A DNA stretch of 64,000 bases from Spongospora subterranea f. sp. subterranea (GCA_049724395.1 JAUGWO010000243.1:1-64000); one strand, 5' to 3'; positions 1 to 11,043 are shown, counted from the first letter of the stretch. Notes: generated by a model not told the origin, from the sequence alone. Translations and numbers: made by a program.

Positions 1-482
1 GGCTACATGTGGTATGTAATCTGGTGCTATGTCCTCCTGTTCTTTGCTTTTTCCAGTATATTGGCTTTTCTATTCTACAAAAATTGTACATTTCCCAGTT
101 CGTATTAGTACACTCTTCTTTATTCCAATCGATATTTCATTGCCATCATATAAAAATATCCAATCTCAAATAAATTGACATTAAATGACAATATATCGGT
201 ACGTTCAATTGCTGATAAATCAGGTGTGTTCGATCCCAATGTTTTACATAACTTTTGACAGTTATGCAAAGCCACCAATGTCTCCAAAGGAAAAACCAGG
301 TTTCCCAATTGGAGAGATTGGTGGCTTGTCAGTCAAGTGTCTCCATTTGGTGGGAGTATCACAGGGGAAGACTCCACTGTGCATCCCTCCACTACCAATG
401 GTAGTAGTTCACTCCAACCCTTCATAAGACGCGATTTCGATCGTCATCATTTCGATATGTGACTCCCGTAGTCAGTGTTGCA
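1..482. other. No gene seen (flank of hAT element)
   Basis: I see no convincing coding region, RNA gene or inverted repeat here. Short open frames on both strands have no recognisable motifs. The stretch looks like flanking or eroded repeat DNA upstream of the hAT 3' end. Confidence 0.5.
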
Positions 483-719
483 TTTTAAATGTTTTGCGCA
501 GTATTTTCGTATTTTAAATGTATTTCAAAATAAAACCGTATTTTAAAACGTTTTTTATTCGTTTTACATGTTTTCTGGTCAAAATAAGACAATTCCCTCT
601 TCCAAAATGATTTCCTGAAAATCATCATCACATTCTGGCAAATATTGATCCAAAATAGCAGTGGAATCGTCCACCATACGGAATTCGTCTTCTTCCAGCA
701 GGTCATCCGTTTCACTCAT

Positions 720-2813
720 TTATGGTGGGAAGTCCTCGTTGCTTGTCCGCAATGGTGAACCAATATTCGCTAAGTAAGTAACGAAAGGATCGACTCTTCG
801 TTTTCCAACGACTCTTTCCAATTGCAACGAGTTGAAGGCGACAGCTACTTGTCTCTGGCAACTCTCAGTTCCCAGCCGAATCCATTGTTTGCTACGAACC
901 CGATTATTTGTCTTATGATTCCGTTCTCCGCCAACAGCCCCTGACGGATTGCTGTGAATCCGGACCAAAATCTTTGCGAGGTCGATCATGTCCCTATCAT
1001 CCACTTGCGACCAGATTAAAGCGGGCTTGAGCTTGCGAGCATCATATAAAAATGTCCCATCCAGCCGCAGGGATAAGAAATGGGCAAATTGTTCATTTAA
1101 AACTGATTCGCTGGGAGTACCTTCGGTTTTTGATGCTTCTGCAAGCGCTGAGCGGCACTGTCCAAATAAAGGGCCGCATCCAAGATCCAGAATGGCCTGA
1201 CCGTGCAGGTTGAACAGATTCACACGCATGTCATAGAAAACGGATCCGTTACGAAAGACAAAGCATGGGCTGTGGTGTAAATACTTTTAAGTCGCGAATG
1301 AACGTATCTCAGTAGTTCCTCTCGTGAAATTGATAACTGGATTAGTGTAGTGCTAGGAATAGTTAGAGCATGATGTGCAATGGCCACAAAACACGCGTAA
1401 ACAGCAGAAAATGTGGCTTCGTCACCCTCTAAGTACGTAATTGCCGAACATAAAGGTTTCAAAATATATTCCATTGCTGCAATCCCTTTTTCAAAATGCG
1501 ACACGTCAAGAATAGCTTCGCGAAGATCACCTTCCATTGCAACATCTTCATAGGCGATATCATGATCGATCGAGGTTGGCATGGCGACCAACGCTCCTTT
1601 GACCAACATCAAACGTTTAACCATGAAATAACATGTACTCCATCGTGTCTTCGTAAATAAGATGAGAGAGTAAGACTTATTGAGTTTTGCATGCAAATCA
1701 CCTCGAACATGCTCCTAAGAAGATGAATGCTGTTGATTTTGTTGACAATAAAGACTCCCTTGGACAGAATTTCTTTTGGTCCGCAAAAGTGAATAACCCC
1801 GAAAGAAGTGCTTTTTTTCGAAGAGATTTCATCACATTCGGCGAATCAGTACATAATGTCCACATTGGTTCCATTCGATTGGCGGACCCGTTTTGTTGTA
1901 GATCGAGGTTCGCGGAATCGGGCTCTGTGTGAGCCAAGCCCATTGCTACTCGCAAACGATTGCGGGCATCTAATAGCCGGTCTCGAAGATTGTCAGAAGA
2001 TTCACGCTTCAAATTCATTTGGAAATGCTCCAAAAAATATGCTGATGGGCCTGCAGCCATCATGTTTAATACTTGTTTTCCAGCATGATTGGTAACGCCA
2101 TCCAATGTCATGCAAATGCAACTGAAGCTTTTGATAGCACGAACGACAGCAGATTGTACTGCAGTATATTCGTCATCAAGAAGTCTGCCGCCTATTGCGT
2201 CACGCCCAGGTAAACGATATGAGGGTCGTAAATACTTGATCCATTCCTTAAAATATTGGTTTTCAAAGAAGGAGAAACATGTCGCTGTTCGGTGCACAGC
2301 ACGAGCCAAAAGGCGATTAGCTTTGTCTGTTTCTGCGTTGGTCATTGAATCACACCATGACGGAGCACGATTGGAAGTGGATTCAGTTGTTGATAATGAA
2401 ACCAAACGGTTAGCAGTTTGTGAACAACGGCGAGAGACAGCATGGTCATCCCCATCGTCAGAAATATAATCAGATTCTACAGGTCCATTACAAAGCAAGC
2501 CAATGCCACGCGGGAACTAAGGAATATTGGTTCAAGAAGAGAATCGGCGTACGAGATTTGGAAATCTAACCTTAGCACAGTTACTTGCATGTCGATCCAG
2601 ACCTTGTTTCGAATATGCAAACCTTTTTCCGCAATAAATGCATTCGGCTTGATCACACTTGAGATCGCCGGTTTTGAGGAACTTTTTGAAATGGACATGG
2701 ATCGCAGCCTGAGGCCTTCCTCGTTTGTTTGAGCTACTCATGGAACGAGCTTCTATGTGCACAAACGTCGAACGAAACGAGAGCCCGAAGTTTGCTGCGC
2801 GGATCCACGGCAT
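720..2813 (-). pseudogene. hAT-family transposase (BED finger + hAT DDE/dimerisation), broken
   Basis: hAT transposases bind their own ends and cut and paste the element in the nucleus. Four minus-strand pieces read in order. 2,813-2,532 has a BED-type finger (ECIYCGKRF, then H-x4-C in LDRHASNC). 2,498-1,698 has the region around the first catalytic Asp, MTLDGVTNHAGK at about 2,090-2,112. 1,696-1,220 has the conserved TRWSTCYFMVKRL block at its start. 1,229-720 has the C-terminal hAT dimerisation-like block (KPALIWSQVDDRDMIDLAKI) followed by a degraded ER-type end. Adjacent pieces are in different frames. Some joins could be introns, but the 1,229/1,220 overlap looks like a frameshift. Total coding length of about 680 codons fits the family. 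The element is probably dead. Confidence 0.75.
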
Positions 2814-2875
2814 TCGGACTTTTTTCGATTAAAAAATATAAAAAATGCCCAATAAATCTGAAGGCATTTTAAAAT

Positions 2876-2998
2876 GGGGGACGAGAAAAGACTGGTCACA
2901 TTAACTGGTCACTTCAAAAATTGCGTAGACGACCAGTCAATGTGACCAGTTAATTACTAGGGCGCGAGAAAAAGCTGGTCACATTCTGACTGGGAGAT
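2876..2998. repeat. Left terminal inverted repeat (~123 bp)
   Basis: It begins GGGGG and then reads AGAAAAGACTGGTCACATTA, and ends ...CTGACTGGGAGAT. It is almost identical to the reverse complement of 6,917-7,039, apart from one or two bases next to the G-run. The motif ACTGGTCACATT recurs inside it in both orientations, so each repeat is itself partly palindromic. Confidence 0.92.
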
Positions 2999-2999
2999 G

Positions 3000-4520
3000 C
3001 TGCGGTGGCCATTGCTGGTGCTGCCAGTATTTGGTGGAAAGTCCATGCATCAAGCAGCATCTCCTGGCCCGGTCGATCCGAGTTCTTTCGATTCATGCGC
3101 TCGGCGAGACCGTCTGCTGAGGGTGTACGGTATCGTTGTCTGACAATTGATGCCCTTTTTCTTCAACTTGCTCCTGAGGTAGTTCGACGTGAACTCTCCT
3201 CCGTTGTCGGTTTGAATGATCTCGACATAGGAGCCCTTCTGCGAGCGATACATCTTGATGCATTAGCAGGGCGTCCGCGGAATCGTCTTTCGTCGCCAGG
3301 AAGTTCCGCTGCGACCAGATGGAAGACGGTCCGAAGGAGAAACTCGTTTATGTTTGACGAAGCTTCCAAAAAGCCCAATTTGGTTGCTCGGTACTCCCAG
3401 TGGCAATGGCGAGTATGTAGTGTTTGCTACTGGCCTTCGCTGCGGTTTGACTCCTTACCGCGACTGGAACAAGGTAAACGTGTTGCTTTCCCATTTACAG
3501 TTGCTCGCATGGGTTTCCTGATGTTGGCTTTTGAGGTCGAACTCGGAACGCCCGTAATATCGCAACTCGCTCACAAGTCTAAAACCTTGATCAGTTGTTT
3601 ACTTTTATAATGTTGCAGGTGCCGCGTTTGCAGCAGCGACATGGTTCGACTCGTTTGTCCTGCAACATGCATGTGGGTGGAGGCCAAAATTCTTGTCCGC
3701 AGCCATAATTATCCATCTTTGTAGACCGGCAACCGTGCCGTGCCAAATGTGGAAGCCTGATGTTGCCGTCGTGCAAAAAGATGCTCACTGACAGGATCTG
3801 TAATAATCCCTGGAAGCTGCAGGACGCTTGTCACCGGCACACCAATCCACATGGCCAGCCCTGAATCGTGATGGGAATCGTTGATCCGTCGGCCAGGGTG
3901 AGCGATTCGCAGTCGACCGGCTTGGGGTCGCTGACTTTGGAACTGATCGACGACGTAGCGCCGGTGTCCACCACCCATTGTCGCTTGGCTGCGTAAAAGG
4001 CGTAGTTTGACGAAGGTGGTGCTTGTTCTCTTACCGGTATCTTCTGTTGTTTTCGGCAACGTTTCTCGAAGTGTCCGGTTTCGCCGCACTTTGAACAGGT
4101 GTGAGTTCTTGCCCGACACTCTTCTTTACTGTGGCCTTGCAGCTTGCAGTGTTGGCATTTTGGCTTTTGTCGTTTTGTGTCAGTCATGTTCGCCCTTTCA
4201 GGTTCCGTTTCAGGGGATTGTTCTTGGCGAACTCCTTGATGGCTTGCTCGGAGGCAAAGTTCTGTCGAGGCTCTTTATGTCCAACAGGAACTGATCCCGA
4301 AGGCCGTACATCCTTGGGGGAAGCTTTTGGGCGACGGTTAAGAACATCCTCGCGTCCGGGTATTCGGCGCCGCATTTTGAAGCCATTTGTGTTTGGACTA
4401 ATCGCACGCTGTTCAGGAACGCTTGAAGCGTCCTTGTCTGTACAGGACAAGGTGACAAGATTCAAACGTTTGTGTGGGGCAGTCGCGGATTTTTCCAATG
4501 CGCAAACATTAGGCTTCATC
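3000..4520 (-). mobile_element. Ty1/Copia fossil fragment (gag, protease, integrase parts)
   Basis: Minus-strand reading shows a gag tail, two CCHC knuckles (CQHCKLQGHSKEEC and CSKCGETGHFEKRC near 4,090-4,170), a protease site (WVVDTGATSS near 3,950-3,990) and an integrase core piece (IIQTDNGGEFTSNYLR near 3,190-3,240). Only the 5' half of a Copia polyprotein is represented, no LTR is visible, and it is broken in several places. It abuts the inner edge of the left inverted repeat of the 4.2-kb element and lies inside that element. Confidence 0.8.
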
Positions 4521-4559
4521 GATGCTTATATTTCGGTACAGTGCTGAAACTCATTGTTA

Positions 4560-5001
4560 TGACTTTGCTTACATGTCTACAGATAACGACCAGAATCTTC
4601 AACTCACATGGCATTGTTCCGATTGTTTCCGAATTGAAGGCCGACGCACAATCGCTAATGAAAGGTTGTAGAGTGCACTTTATTTGCTCAGCTCAGCGGA
4701 TTGACCGCAATCATGCCATTGTGGGGCGTGACAATGATGGCAAATTTCTGCAATTAATCATGGAAGCAGTTGAAGAACCCATGCTGCATGCCTTTGCATG
4801 AAGCAATGAAAATCCTTCATGTTGGAATGCATTGATCGTTACGATATAAGAGGTCAAAATCAACTTTTGTTATATCAGGACCGATATCCAAAAGCAAGAC
4901 CGTGGTTTTCCTGGTGGTTAAAAGAGAGTGTGGCATGTCTTATTTTTGAATCGCAACGGAAATTAGATCCAGAAGTTTCCGAAAATGTACGACGAGGATA
5001 G
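4560..5001 (+). pseudogene. C-terminal part of a Mutator-like transposase (WW-motif region)
   Basis: Two plus-strand pieces are visible. The first (to about 4,801) reads DAQSLMKGCRVHFICSAQRI. The second (4,819-5,001) reads KARPWFSWWLKESVACLIFE and then RKLDPEVSENVRRG. From memory, a block of the type GC.vHF..SA.R followed by a WWLrP....MIFp motif and DPEVA is characteristic of large transposase-like proteins abundant in fungi, especially basidiomycetes. There it precedes a ubiquitin-hydrolase-like domain, as it does here. The catalytic core upstream is missing, because the Copia fragment occupies that place. A frame change near 4,800 separates the two pieces. I cannot confirm the family without a profile search. 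Confidence 0.55.
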
Positions 5002-5539
5002 CAATCCCATTGAGTGATGCACGGTGTATATTTATCATTTTATGTCCTGCGCAACCATCTTGGTGCCGATTGTGGTCGTGTAAGGCCTGGATCGGCTTGG
5101 TTTGCGGCAAATAACCTGAACGAGAACTGAATGACTGCAGATGGGTAAGCGAGGACTTTAGGCGAATGGTAAATAATGTTGTTTAGTAGCACAGTAGTCA
5201 AGGTCTCGGTGTTCGTACTGGGAGATGCAGCCACGTGACCTTGGTACGGTCGTCATGGTTAGGAGGAGGCCGTACCCGTCACAGGTGACTATCACCAACA
5301 GTAATCACTCGGAGTTCTTGTCGGGTATCCTCATCCGTATTGTCACCACGAGAGGTAATATAGTGTTCGAGGAAGGACAATGTCATCGCTAGAGTCGGCA
5401 TCTGATTCCGAATGCGGTACCGTCTGTATTTCAGAATGCGGTCGTTGGACGGGAACAAGGAAACCCATTCAGGGGTTGGCAAGAAAAGACCTGGTCGCCC
5501 GAAAGGGGCAACAAACGTGGATAAAAAACCCCAAAACCA

Positions 5540-6641
5540 CTTACCAGTCGTACCGACATTCTAACAATACCTGTTACTTAACAGTTCTGTTGGAGGTTCT
5601 AACGGTTTGTCTTCCAAACATTCCAGCCCCTTCAGGTAATGTGGTTCCTTGTTCCGGCGATACCTTCTTTATCTTCAATTCTTAGACCAACACGACAATA
5701 CAAGGTCGTGTTTTGCGCGGCTTCTGCAACACGTCAATGCCCGGCTGAATAAGCAAGGCGCTTCCCTGACAAAGGAGTTGACCAAAGGAAGAGAATTTCT
5801 CACTACCTGGGTTACTGAAATCGAAAAATTATACAAGCCAGGATCATTTGGATGCCCTTTTGAGGTCCTTGCTAGGGTTTTATCAGAAATCGACGGTGAT
5901 CCTATTTTTGCTCATTTCAAAATGATTGTGCAGGTATAGTTTCATTGTATTGTTGAATGCATTTAACACAAATATGTTTTTCAGAAGGATGTAAGATGTA
6001 TAAACGGGCATCACATAAAGTCGCGTCCGTTAATTTGGCCGATTTTGGTACAACTGTTTTGGTGTTAACCGCGGGTGTTTGAATCAAACTTTGTTGTAGG
6101 AGCTGAGACAGCAAGTATTTACTCAGTCATCATCAATGTCTCTACAGACCGCCGTTGCCGCATTGATTTCCGGTTTCTACAGAAAACTGCTTAGAAACTG
6201 CATTTACCCAGGTTGTGATTCGGTATGTGAACAGTCAACTGCATTTAAACAACAGGAACATCTCATCGCCACAAATAGTGCAAGCAAGTATAGACCCTAA
6301 CGATCAAGGCAATGCCAACTTCAGTATTGTTTATCACGTTGCCTATTGGAGTGCCAGATGATAATGTGCCGCTGGTTGATAGCACGATCATTTTTTGTCC
6401 GGATACATTATATGTTTTGAATGAAGAATGGCGTTTGATGGCAAGAATATCCGCTACTACTATGACAGGATCACACTTTTATGCACACATTCGCCGTGAG
6501 TTTCAAGGCATGATGCCGGAATTCTACCACTTCAATGATCTACAAAATCATGGAAGAGCAGTTTTCGACCCAGCTGCTGTAAATTTAAAGCCTAATTCAA
6601 TATATTTGGCCTATGTCAAGAAATACATCAACAAAAGCTAA
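5540..6641 (+). pseudogene. Ubiquitin-specific-protease-like (C19) domain inside a transposon
   Basis: USPs are thiol proteases that remove ubiquitin, using a Cys box near the N-terminus and a His box near the C-terminus. Here SNNTCYLTVLLEVL near 5,558-5,602 resembles the Cys box (NTCY then a hydrophobic helix). The final plus-strand piece (6,312-6,641) has GSHFYAHIRRE and EFYHFND, like the His box H-[YF]-x-A followed by W-x-x-[FY]-[DN]-D. Between them, 5,649-5,939 encodes a helical piece with KPGSFGCPFEVLARVL. The pieces lie in different frames, and at least one intron is plausible (acceptor-like AG before 5,690). Spacing of about 300 residues between boxes is right for a compact USP fold. 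The identification rests on motifs only. Confidence 0.5.
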
Positions 6642-6916
6642 TCAAATGCGTGCCTAATGTTCGTGCTGACCTGTCCCATGATCGAAGTGATTCAAATGGG
6701 CGCCCCAATGCTCGTGCTGACATGTCGGATCATCGGAGTGATAGAATTCAGGCATCCTTTCTTAAAACTCCTGTTATCGAGATTACTTTCGAACTCCTAA
6801 ACACATCATGTTCGACAAGAACTCCGAGTGATGACTCCATTGAGATACACTTGAGTGTACATTACCAAAATTTTATTCCAACAAACTCGATGACCAGTCA
6901 ATATATTTTCGGCTGA

Positions 6917-7039
6917 ATCTCCCAGTCAGAATGTGACCAGCTTTTTCTCGCGCCCTAGTAATTAACTGGTCACATTGACTGGTCGTCTACGCAATTTTTG
7001 AAGTGACCAGTTAATGTGACCAGTCTTTTCTAGCCCCCC
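6917..7039. repeat. Right terminal inverted repeat (~123 bp)
   Basis: This is the reverse complement of 2,876-2,998, running from ATCTCCCAGTCAGAATGTGA to a terminal C-run at 7,034-7,039. The near-identity of the two ends argues that the element moved relatively recently, despite decay of its genes. Confidence 0.92.
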
Positions 7040-7085
7040 TTTTAAAATGCATTTTAAAATGCGTATTTTAAATGTTTTATAAAAT

Positions 7086-8290
7086 ATCCGCATCAATGTG
7101 ACTTGCGCAGTCTAAAGCGGAATGAGTCCATAATCCTGAAAGAGTTATTGACCGGTTTTCTCTGAGACTATCACGGTTGAAGATTCTCGTGAGCTTTTGG
7201 GTAAAGCTCCCAAGTATACGTTAAATGATCAAGACGTTTTTATTGTACGCTCTTTGACGTTCATACGCTTCAAAAATCGCTTTTTAGGTCTCACTCGCAG
7301 TTATGCAGATCATCTTCGTAAAATCTGCACTTTTAATGTGTTTAACAGGGCCTGCGCAGGATAGAGCAATGTCTCTTCCTGAGAGTGCTGACCTTAATGA
7401 GCTGATCATTTCTTTAGGGCAACAATATGCATCACCATCACAACTTGGATTCTTGTATTCTAGATTGAAACAATTGCTCCGAAATTCCTCCCCATATCAT
7501 GTGAAGTGCTTCAGCATTACATCCTCCTTTATCAAGTGTATTGGAAATGCATCAACTCTTTACCGCAGCTATGCTCCATCTCGGAATCAGAGTGTGTTTT
7601 GGACTTTTTCCTATAACGCTCAAATGTCGTCAAGCTCTTTTTGAGCAATTGGTTCATCGAGGTGGTCTCCGTATCAGGCTATCAGGACTTGTGAGGAAAC
7701 ACAACTTCTCGTTACATCTACTGTTTACAGATTTGTCGCCTATTGAGGAGTCGCAGAGTCAATTTCAGTCCCACACCGACGACTCTAGTAGAGACGGAAA
7801 AGCTTTTCAACCAAATCTTGCCATCGCTTATCGGAAAACTGTCTGTAATAATGTCGGCCGTTCTCATCATCAGTTTCGTCGGGGCAATCCAGATCGTGCT
7901 GTTCCTTTTAATGCGTCTGAGTCTAAATCGTTCAACCGATACGGTGCTTCTAAATCTACGCAAGGCAAGGTGAATTGTATTGGGGCTGTCCCTGATGGGC
8001 AAGGAAGCGTTGATCGAGGAAGCGTTGAGGCAAGGCAAATAATTCCTGCTGCTCTCCATATTTTGCAGACCTTAGCCCTTCAGGACAAATTGTTCGGGTA
8101 TCATACCTTACTCCACAGCAGAGTTTTCTTCAGCTGATAGAGCTTCATCCATGGTTAAACTCTCGTTTGGTTCTTCTAAAGGGAGTGCAGTTATGACTTT
8201 CTCGGCTACTGTCGATGATGGTGCAGATTTTTCCATTTTGGGTATCAATCATTCGAGTCCTAAAACAAAATGTCATTTCTTTTGACGACA
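7086..8290 (+). other. Unassigned coding-like stretch; possible retroelement remnant
   Basis: Plus-strand frames at 7,303-7,644, 7,541-8,137 and 7,743-7,973 overlap in different phases and resemble the shredded remains of one reading frame. Near 8,190-8,260 a frame reads TFSATVDDGADFSILG, close to the aspartic-protease site of the Gypsy fossil at 33-38 kb (TAIDDGADFTVIG). A Ty3-type gag-protease remnant is possible, but the evidence is one short motif. Confidence 0.25.
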
Positions 8291-8299
8291 AAGCTGAAT

Positions 8300-10800
8300 T
8301 GATTATTTTTTCATTTTGCCAGACCTGTTTGGTCCTTTATGGTATCGCTGCAGAATACACAGGTTCCCATTGATCCAATAAATGGATCGATTGATCGAAT
8401 TACTACTTCTCGAAACCAGAATGGATTTTGCCTCTTCGCCCCGCATGGGCTGACCTTTGTAGTGTTTATGAGACAGAGTTTATGAAGTTGCAATCGGTGA
8501 ACTGTGGTGACATACCAGACGTGATATGCAAAAGTGCCATCAACATCTCCTGGAGTTGGTCGCTCCATCCAATCCATTTCTGGACGTTGGCTTTATTGAA
8601 AATGAGAGTAGCGCCGTCCACAGCATTGACGAAGAAGTTGTGGCATTGAACCAGGGCATGCCTGCAAAATTCATGGCCAATTGAAGATAAACGATTTGGG
8701 GTCCGTCAGAAAAGAATAGCCCACAGAGTCATCATGCAAATTGTCATACAGCGTTTCATTGGAAATCTGGTCAAATAGCGACATATCAAAACCCAACAAC
8801 AGAAAAGTATTCAGGTGATTGACTGAGTCTGCCAAAGTTCAGCCACGAACGAGGATAATTTGAGCAGCGAAATAGAGACTCCAGAGTTAGCTGAGGTCAA
8901 AATCTGACATTGTCGGCCCAATAGAATATAGGCATTTCCGGGTTGGAACTAATGGATATTGACAGCAGCCGGAGCATCTCGCGAACGCAATTGAAAGGGG
9001 AGTTAACACCGCCGTAATGAATTTACACAATGATGTGAATGCTCTGGAAAACCACCACAAACAGTTTAAAGCAATATTGGTGAAATGCATGAGTGCTGAG
9101 ATGCTGCTTACATATCTGAAATTGGTTCTTTTGTTTCGGGATTCCAGGTATGTGACATTAGCTCCATGGAATTGCATTTCCGAAAGGGATGAGCTGACCT
9201 TGATTGGGGAAACAAACGAATATCCAGTGGCCTCATCTGGTATCATTGCCGAAAATATGATATATCAATACAGCATTGACTGAATATACGATTCTTGCCA
9301 TATACTATCAACGCAAAATAGTGCCAAGAGAATATCTTGAAGGGCCGGAAGTAAATCTGATGATTTAGCCTGACCGTGATCAATTGTTGATAGCGTTGCA
9401 CCAGCGTCAACCAAACGTGGATCATTAATCATCAATGTAGCAGATTCCTGGTGATTGTTGTATATTCTGCCGAGCATCAGCATCAGTCGGCCCAGGGTTT
9501 GCGCCATCTGATTTTGGTGGACCGCTCTTGATATCCATGAAAACCGCGCGTTTCAACATTCTCATTGCTGCCGAAAACTGATTATTCTCAAACAGTGACG
9601 GTTACAAGTTGCTCAACTGTTCCCAGATAATATTTTTCTAGTTGCGACAAACGGAACTCGTAAAAGTAAGTTGTGCACAGTATCGATATAGTCTATGCAT
9701 GCATCAAGGACGAGATTTTCAAGAGGATCGTGATCATTTGCCAATGCGACAATCTCGATGAGAATGGCGGGGTCAAACAACTGGAAATCGTTTTCAATCA
9801 AGCGGTTCCAATTTGTGGATCGAAAAAATGGGTGGCGAGTGTGCTCATCCAGGAGTGCACATACAGCTATGGTTGGGTTGTTGAGGTGTAAGGCCTCAAA
9901 AGCTGCATCAACATCCCGTGCATCAAAGTTCAACAGTTCGCTTGAGAGGTTGCAAGGCGTTGACGCCGAAGAATCTGGTCTTTGGCCCTATATGGCCAAT
10001 TCATTGGATGGTTCTTTTTTTTTAATGATTGTTTTCTACCTTTGAACAGGGTTTGGACGTGAACTTGACGAAACACGGAAGATTGCGAGATTGAACCAGC
10101 GTGAATGATGGACCAGTGCTTTCGAATGGACTCTGCCTCACGACAATAGTACGAACAGTCGACACATTGAAAACCATAATGTAGTTTGATACCTTGAACC
10201 GGTTCAATGAGTTCGGAGCCAGGAATCATGAACTTTCTAAGCGAGTGGTGATCACTGCCAACAATTTCCGAATCAAGAATCGACATGGCTCGTTTCACAT
10301 CCGAAGGGGTGATATTCTGCTGATGTTTGCGTTTTGAATGTCGGCAAATAGTCCTGATCACTGGATTCTAGGCATACCGACATGACTTGCAGATAATCAA
10401 GTTGAACTCTTCATGAACCCAGTAGCCATATTGGAAACGAAATTGGTGAGGATCGCCTGAATCATTTGGTAAAATCTCGGCGTTAGGCTCCAAGGACTGG
10501 CAACATGATGATACATGGCGTTTAAAATTCCCAGGATTATCATTGACGAAAGAACAATCAGAAACGGGACAAGTAAACAGATTGGATCTGGAGTCTCTTC
10601 GAATGCAGCGTTGAGAACCATCTAGTAACTGAACAACGATACTAGCTTGGTGGATGTTACGTACATGGAGTTTCCTGGCAGCAAGCGTCGGGAACAGTTG
10701 ATTGCATTGACTGCAACGAATCGTCATGCTCCGGGCAGTTACGAGAGACAGGCCAAGGCAAAACCAAAAGCGGACTGGCACGGTACGGCCCACGGACTAT
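8300..10800 (-). pseudogene. C2H2/DUF3505-like zinc-finger gene with GQPxRG motif, degraded
   Basis: The minus-strand pieces, in order, are as follows. 10,793-10,368 has a C2H2 finger (IRCSQCNQLF...KLHVRNIH), a second finger (FTCPVSDCSF...FKRHVSSC) and CKSC. 10,361-9,930 continues with CRHSKRKH and a conserved block, FQCVDCSYYC...IRKHWSIIH followed by VHVQTLFKG. 9,933-9,613 has PFFRSTNW. Then come 9,507-9,265 and 9,246-8,887, the latter with a likely intron at about 9,014-9,100. A last piece near 8,300-8,460 reads KGQPMRGEEAKSILVSRSSN. From memory this order (fingers, DUF3505 block, PFxRxTxW, GQPxRG) matches large fungal proteins of unknown function often found near RecQ-like helicases or subtelomeres. 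No helicase is visible here. Several frame changes suggest a pseudogene. Confidence 0.5.
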
Positions 10801-10965
10801 ATGGTAGAACTTGTGGCGAATGAGATTTTCAATGATTACGAAGTTTAAGCTGATATAGTGCAAAACTGGTTGGGGACTTGAAGCGTTGAAGTATATCATT
10901 AAGTAAGATTTTTTTCAAGAGCTTTCCAACGAACTGCTCAAATTAGGGGATTGTTGTCGGGACAT

Positions 10966-11029
10966 TCATTCCATGGGACTGATGGAATGAAGGTACTTTC
11001 TGGTGAGTACCCCTATAGTTGGGGTACTC
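10966..11029. repeat. Two consecutive perfect 9-bp hairpins
   Basis: TCATTCCAT (10,966-10,974) pairs with ATGGAATGA (10,982-10,990). GAGTACCCC (11,005-11,013) pairs with GGGGTACTC (11,021-11,029). Both loops are 7 bases. They lie just upstream of the Penelope-type reverse transcriptase. Some Penelope elements carry self-cleaving RNA motifs near their ends, but I could not recognise a hammerhead core here. Confidence 0.6.
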
Positions 11030-11043
11030 AGGGTTCTATGTGA

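Larger units (their letters stand above)
2876..7039 (+). mobile_element. 4.2-kb Mutator-like TIR element carrying a USP-like protease domain
   Basis: The two ends are near-perfect inverted copies of about 123 bp (2,876-2,998 and 6,917-7,039). The element is flanked by a perfect 9-bp direct repeat TTTTAAAAT (2,867-2,875 and 7,040-7,048), the duplication size typical of Mutator-like elements. Inside are a Copia fragment on the minus strand that directly abuts the left inverted repeat, then plus-strand remnants of a transposase C-terminus and a ubiquitin-hydrolase-like domain. It sits in the leader of a hAT element, so it is younger than that element. The duplicated target is palindromic and AT-rich, which weakens it slightly, but the inverted ends are unambiguous. 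Confidence 0.8.
483..7085 (-). mobile_element. Decayed hAT transposon split by a nested TIR element
   Basis: The AT-rich end at about 483-540 contains ATTTTAAATG-type blocks. Imperfectly inverted matches lie at about 7,040-7,085, on the far side of a nested 4.2-kb element. The transposase pieces lie on the minus strand at 720-2,813, so 7,040-7,085 would be the 5' end of the hAT element and 483 the 3' end. The inverted ends are degenerate and I could not fix an 8-bp target duplication, so the outer limits are approximate. The hAT assignment itself rests on the protein: BED finger, DDE region and C-terminal dimerisation region. Confidence 0.55.

Noticed and set aside
3005-3610. 201-codon plus-strand frame
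   Set aside because: It lies antisense to Copia integrase sequence, and its protein has no recognisable motif.
7300-8280. A complete cellular gene
   Set aside because: Overlapping fragments in three phases and one protease-like motif fit a shredded retroelement better; the evidence is too weak to name it.
10966-11029. Hammerhead ribozyme of a Penelope element
   Set aside because: There is a CTGATGG but no CTGANGA plus GAAA core in the right arrangement around the stems.
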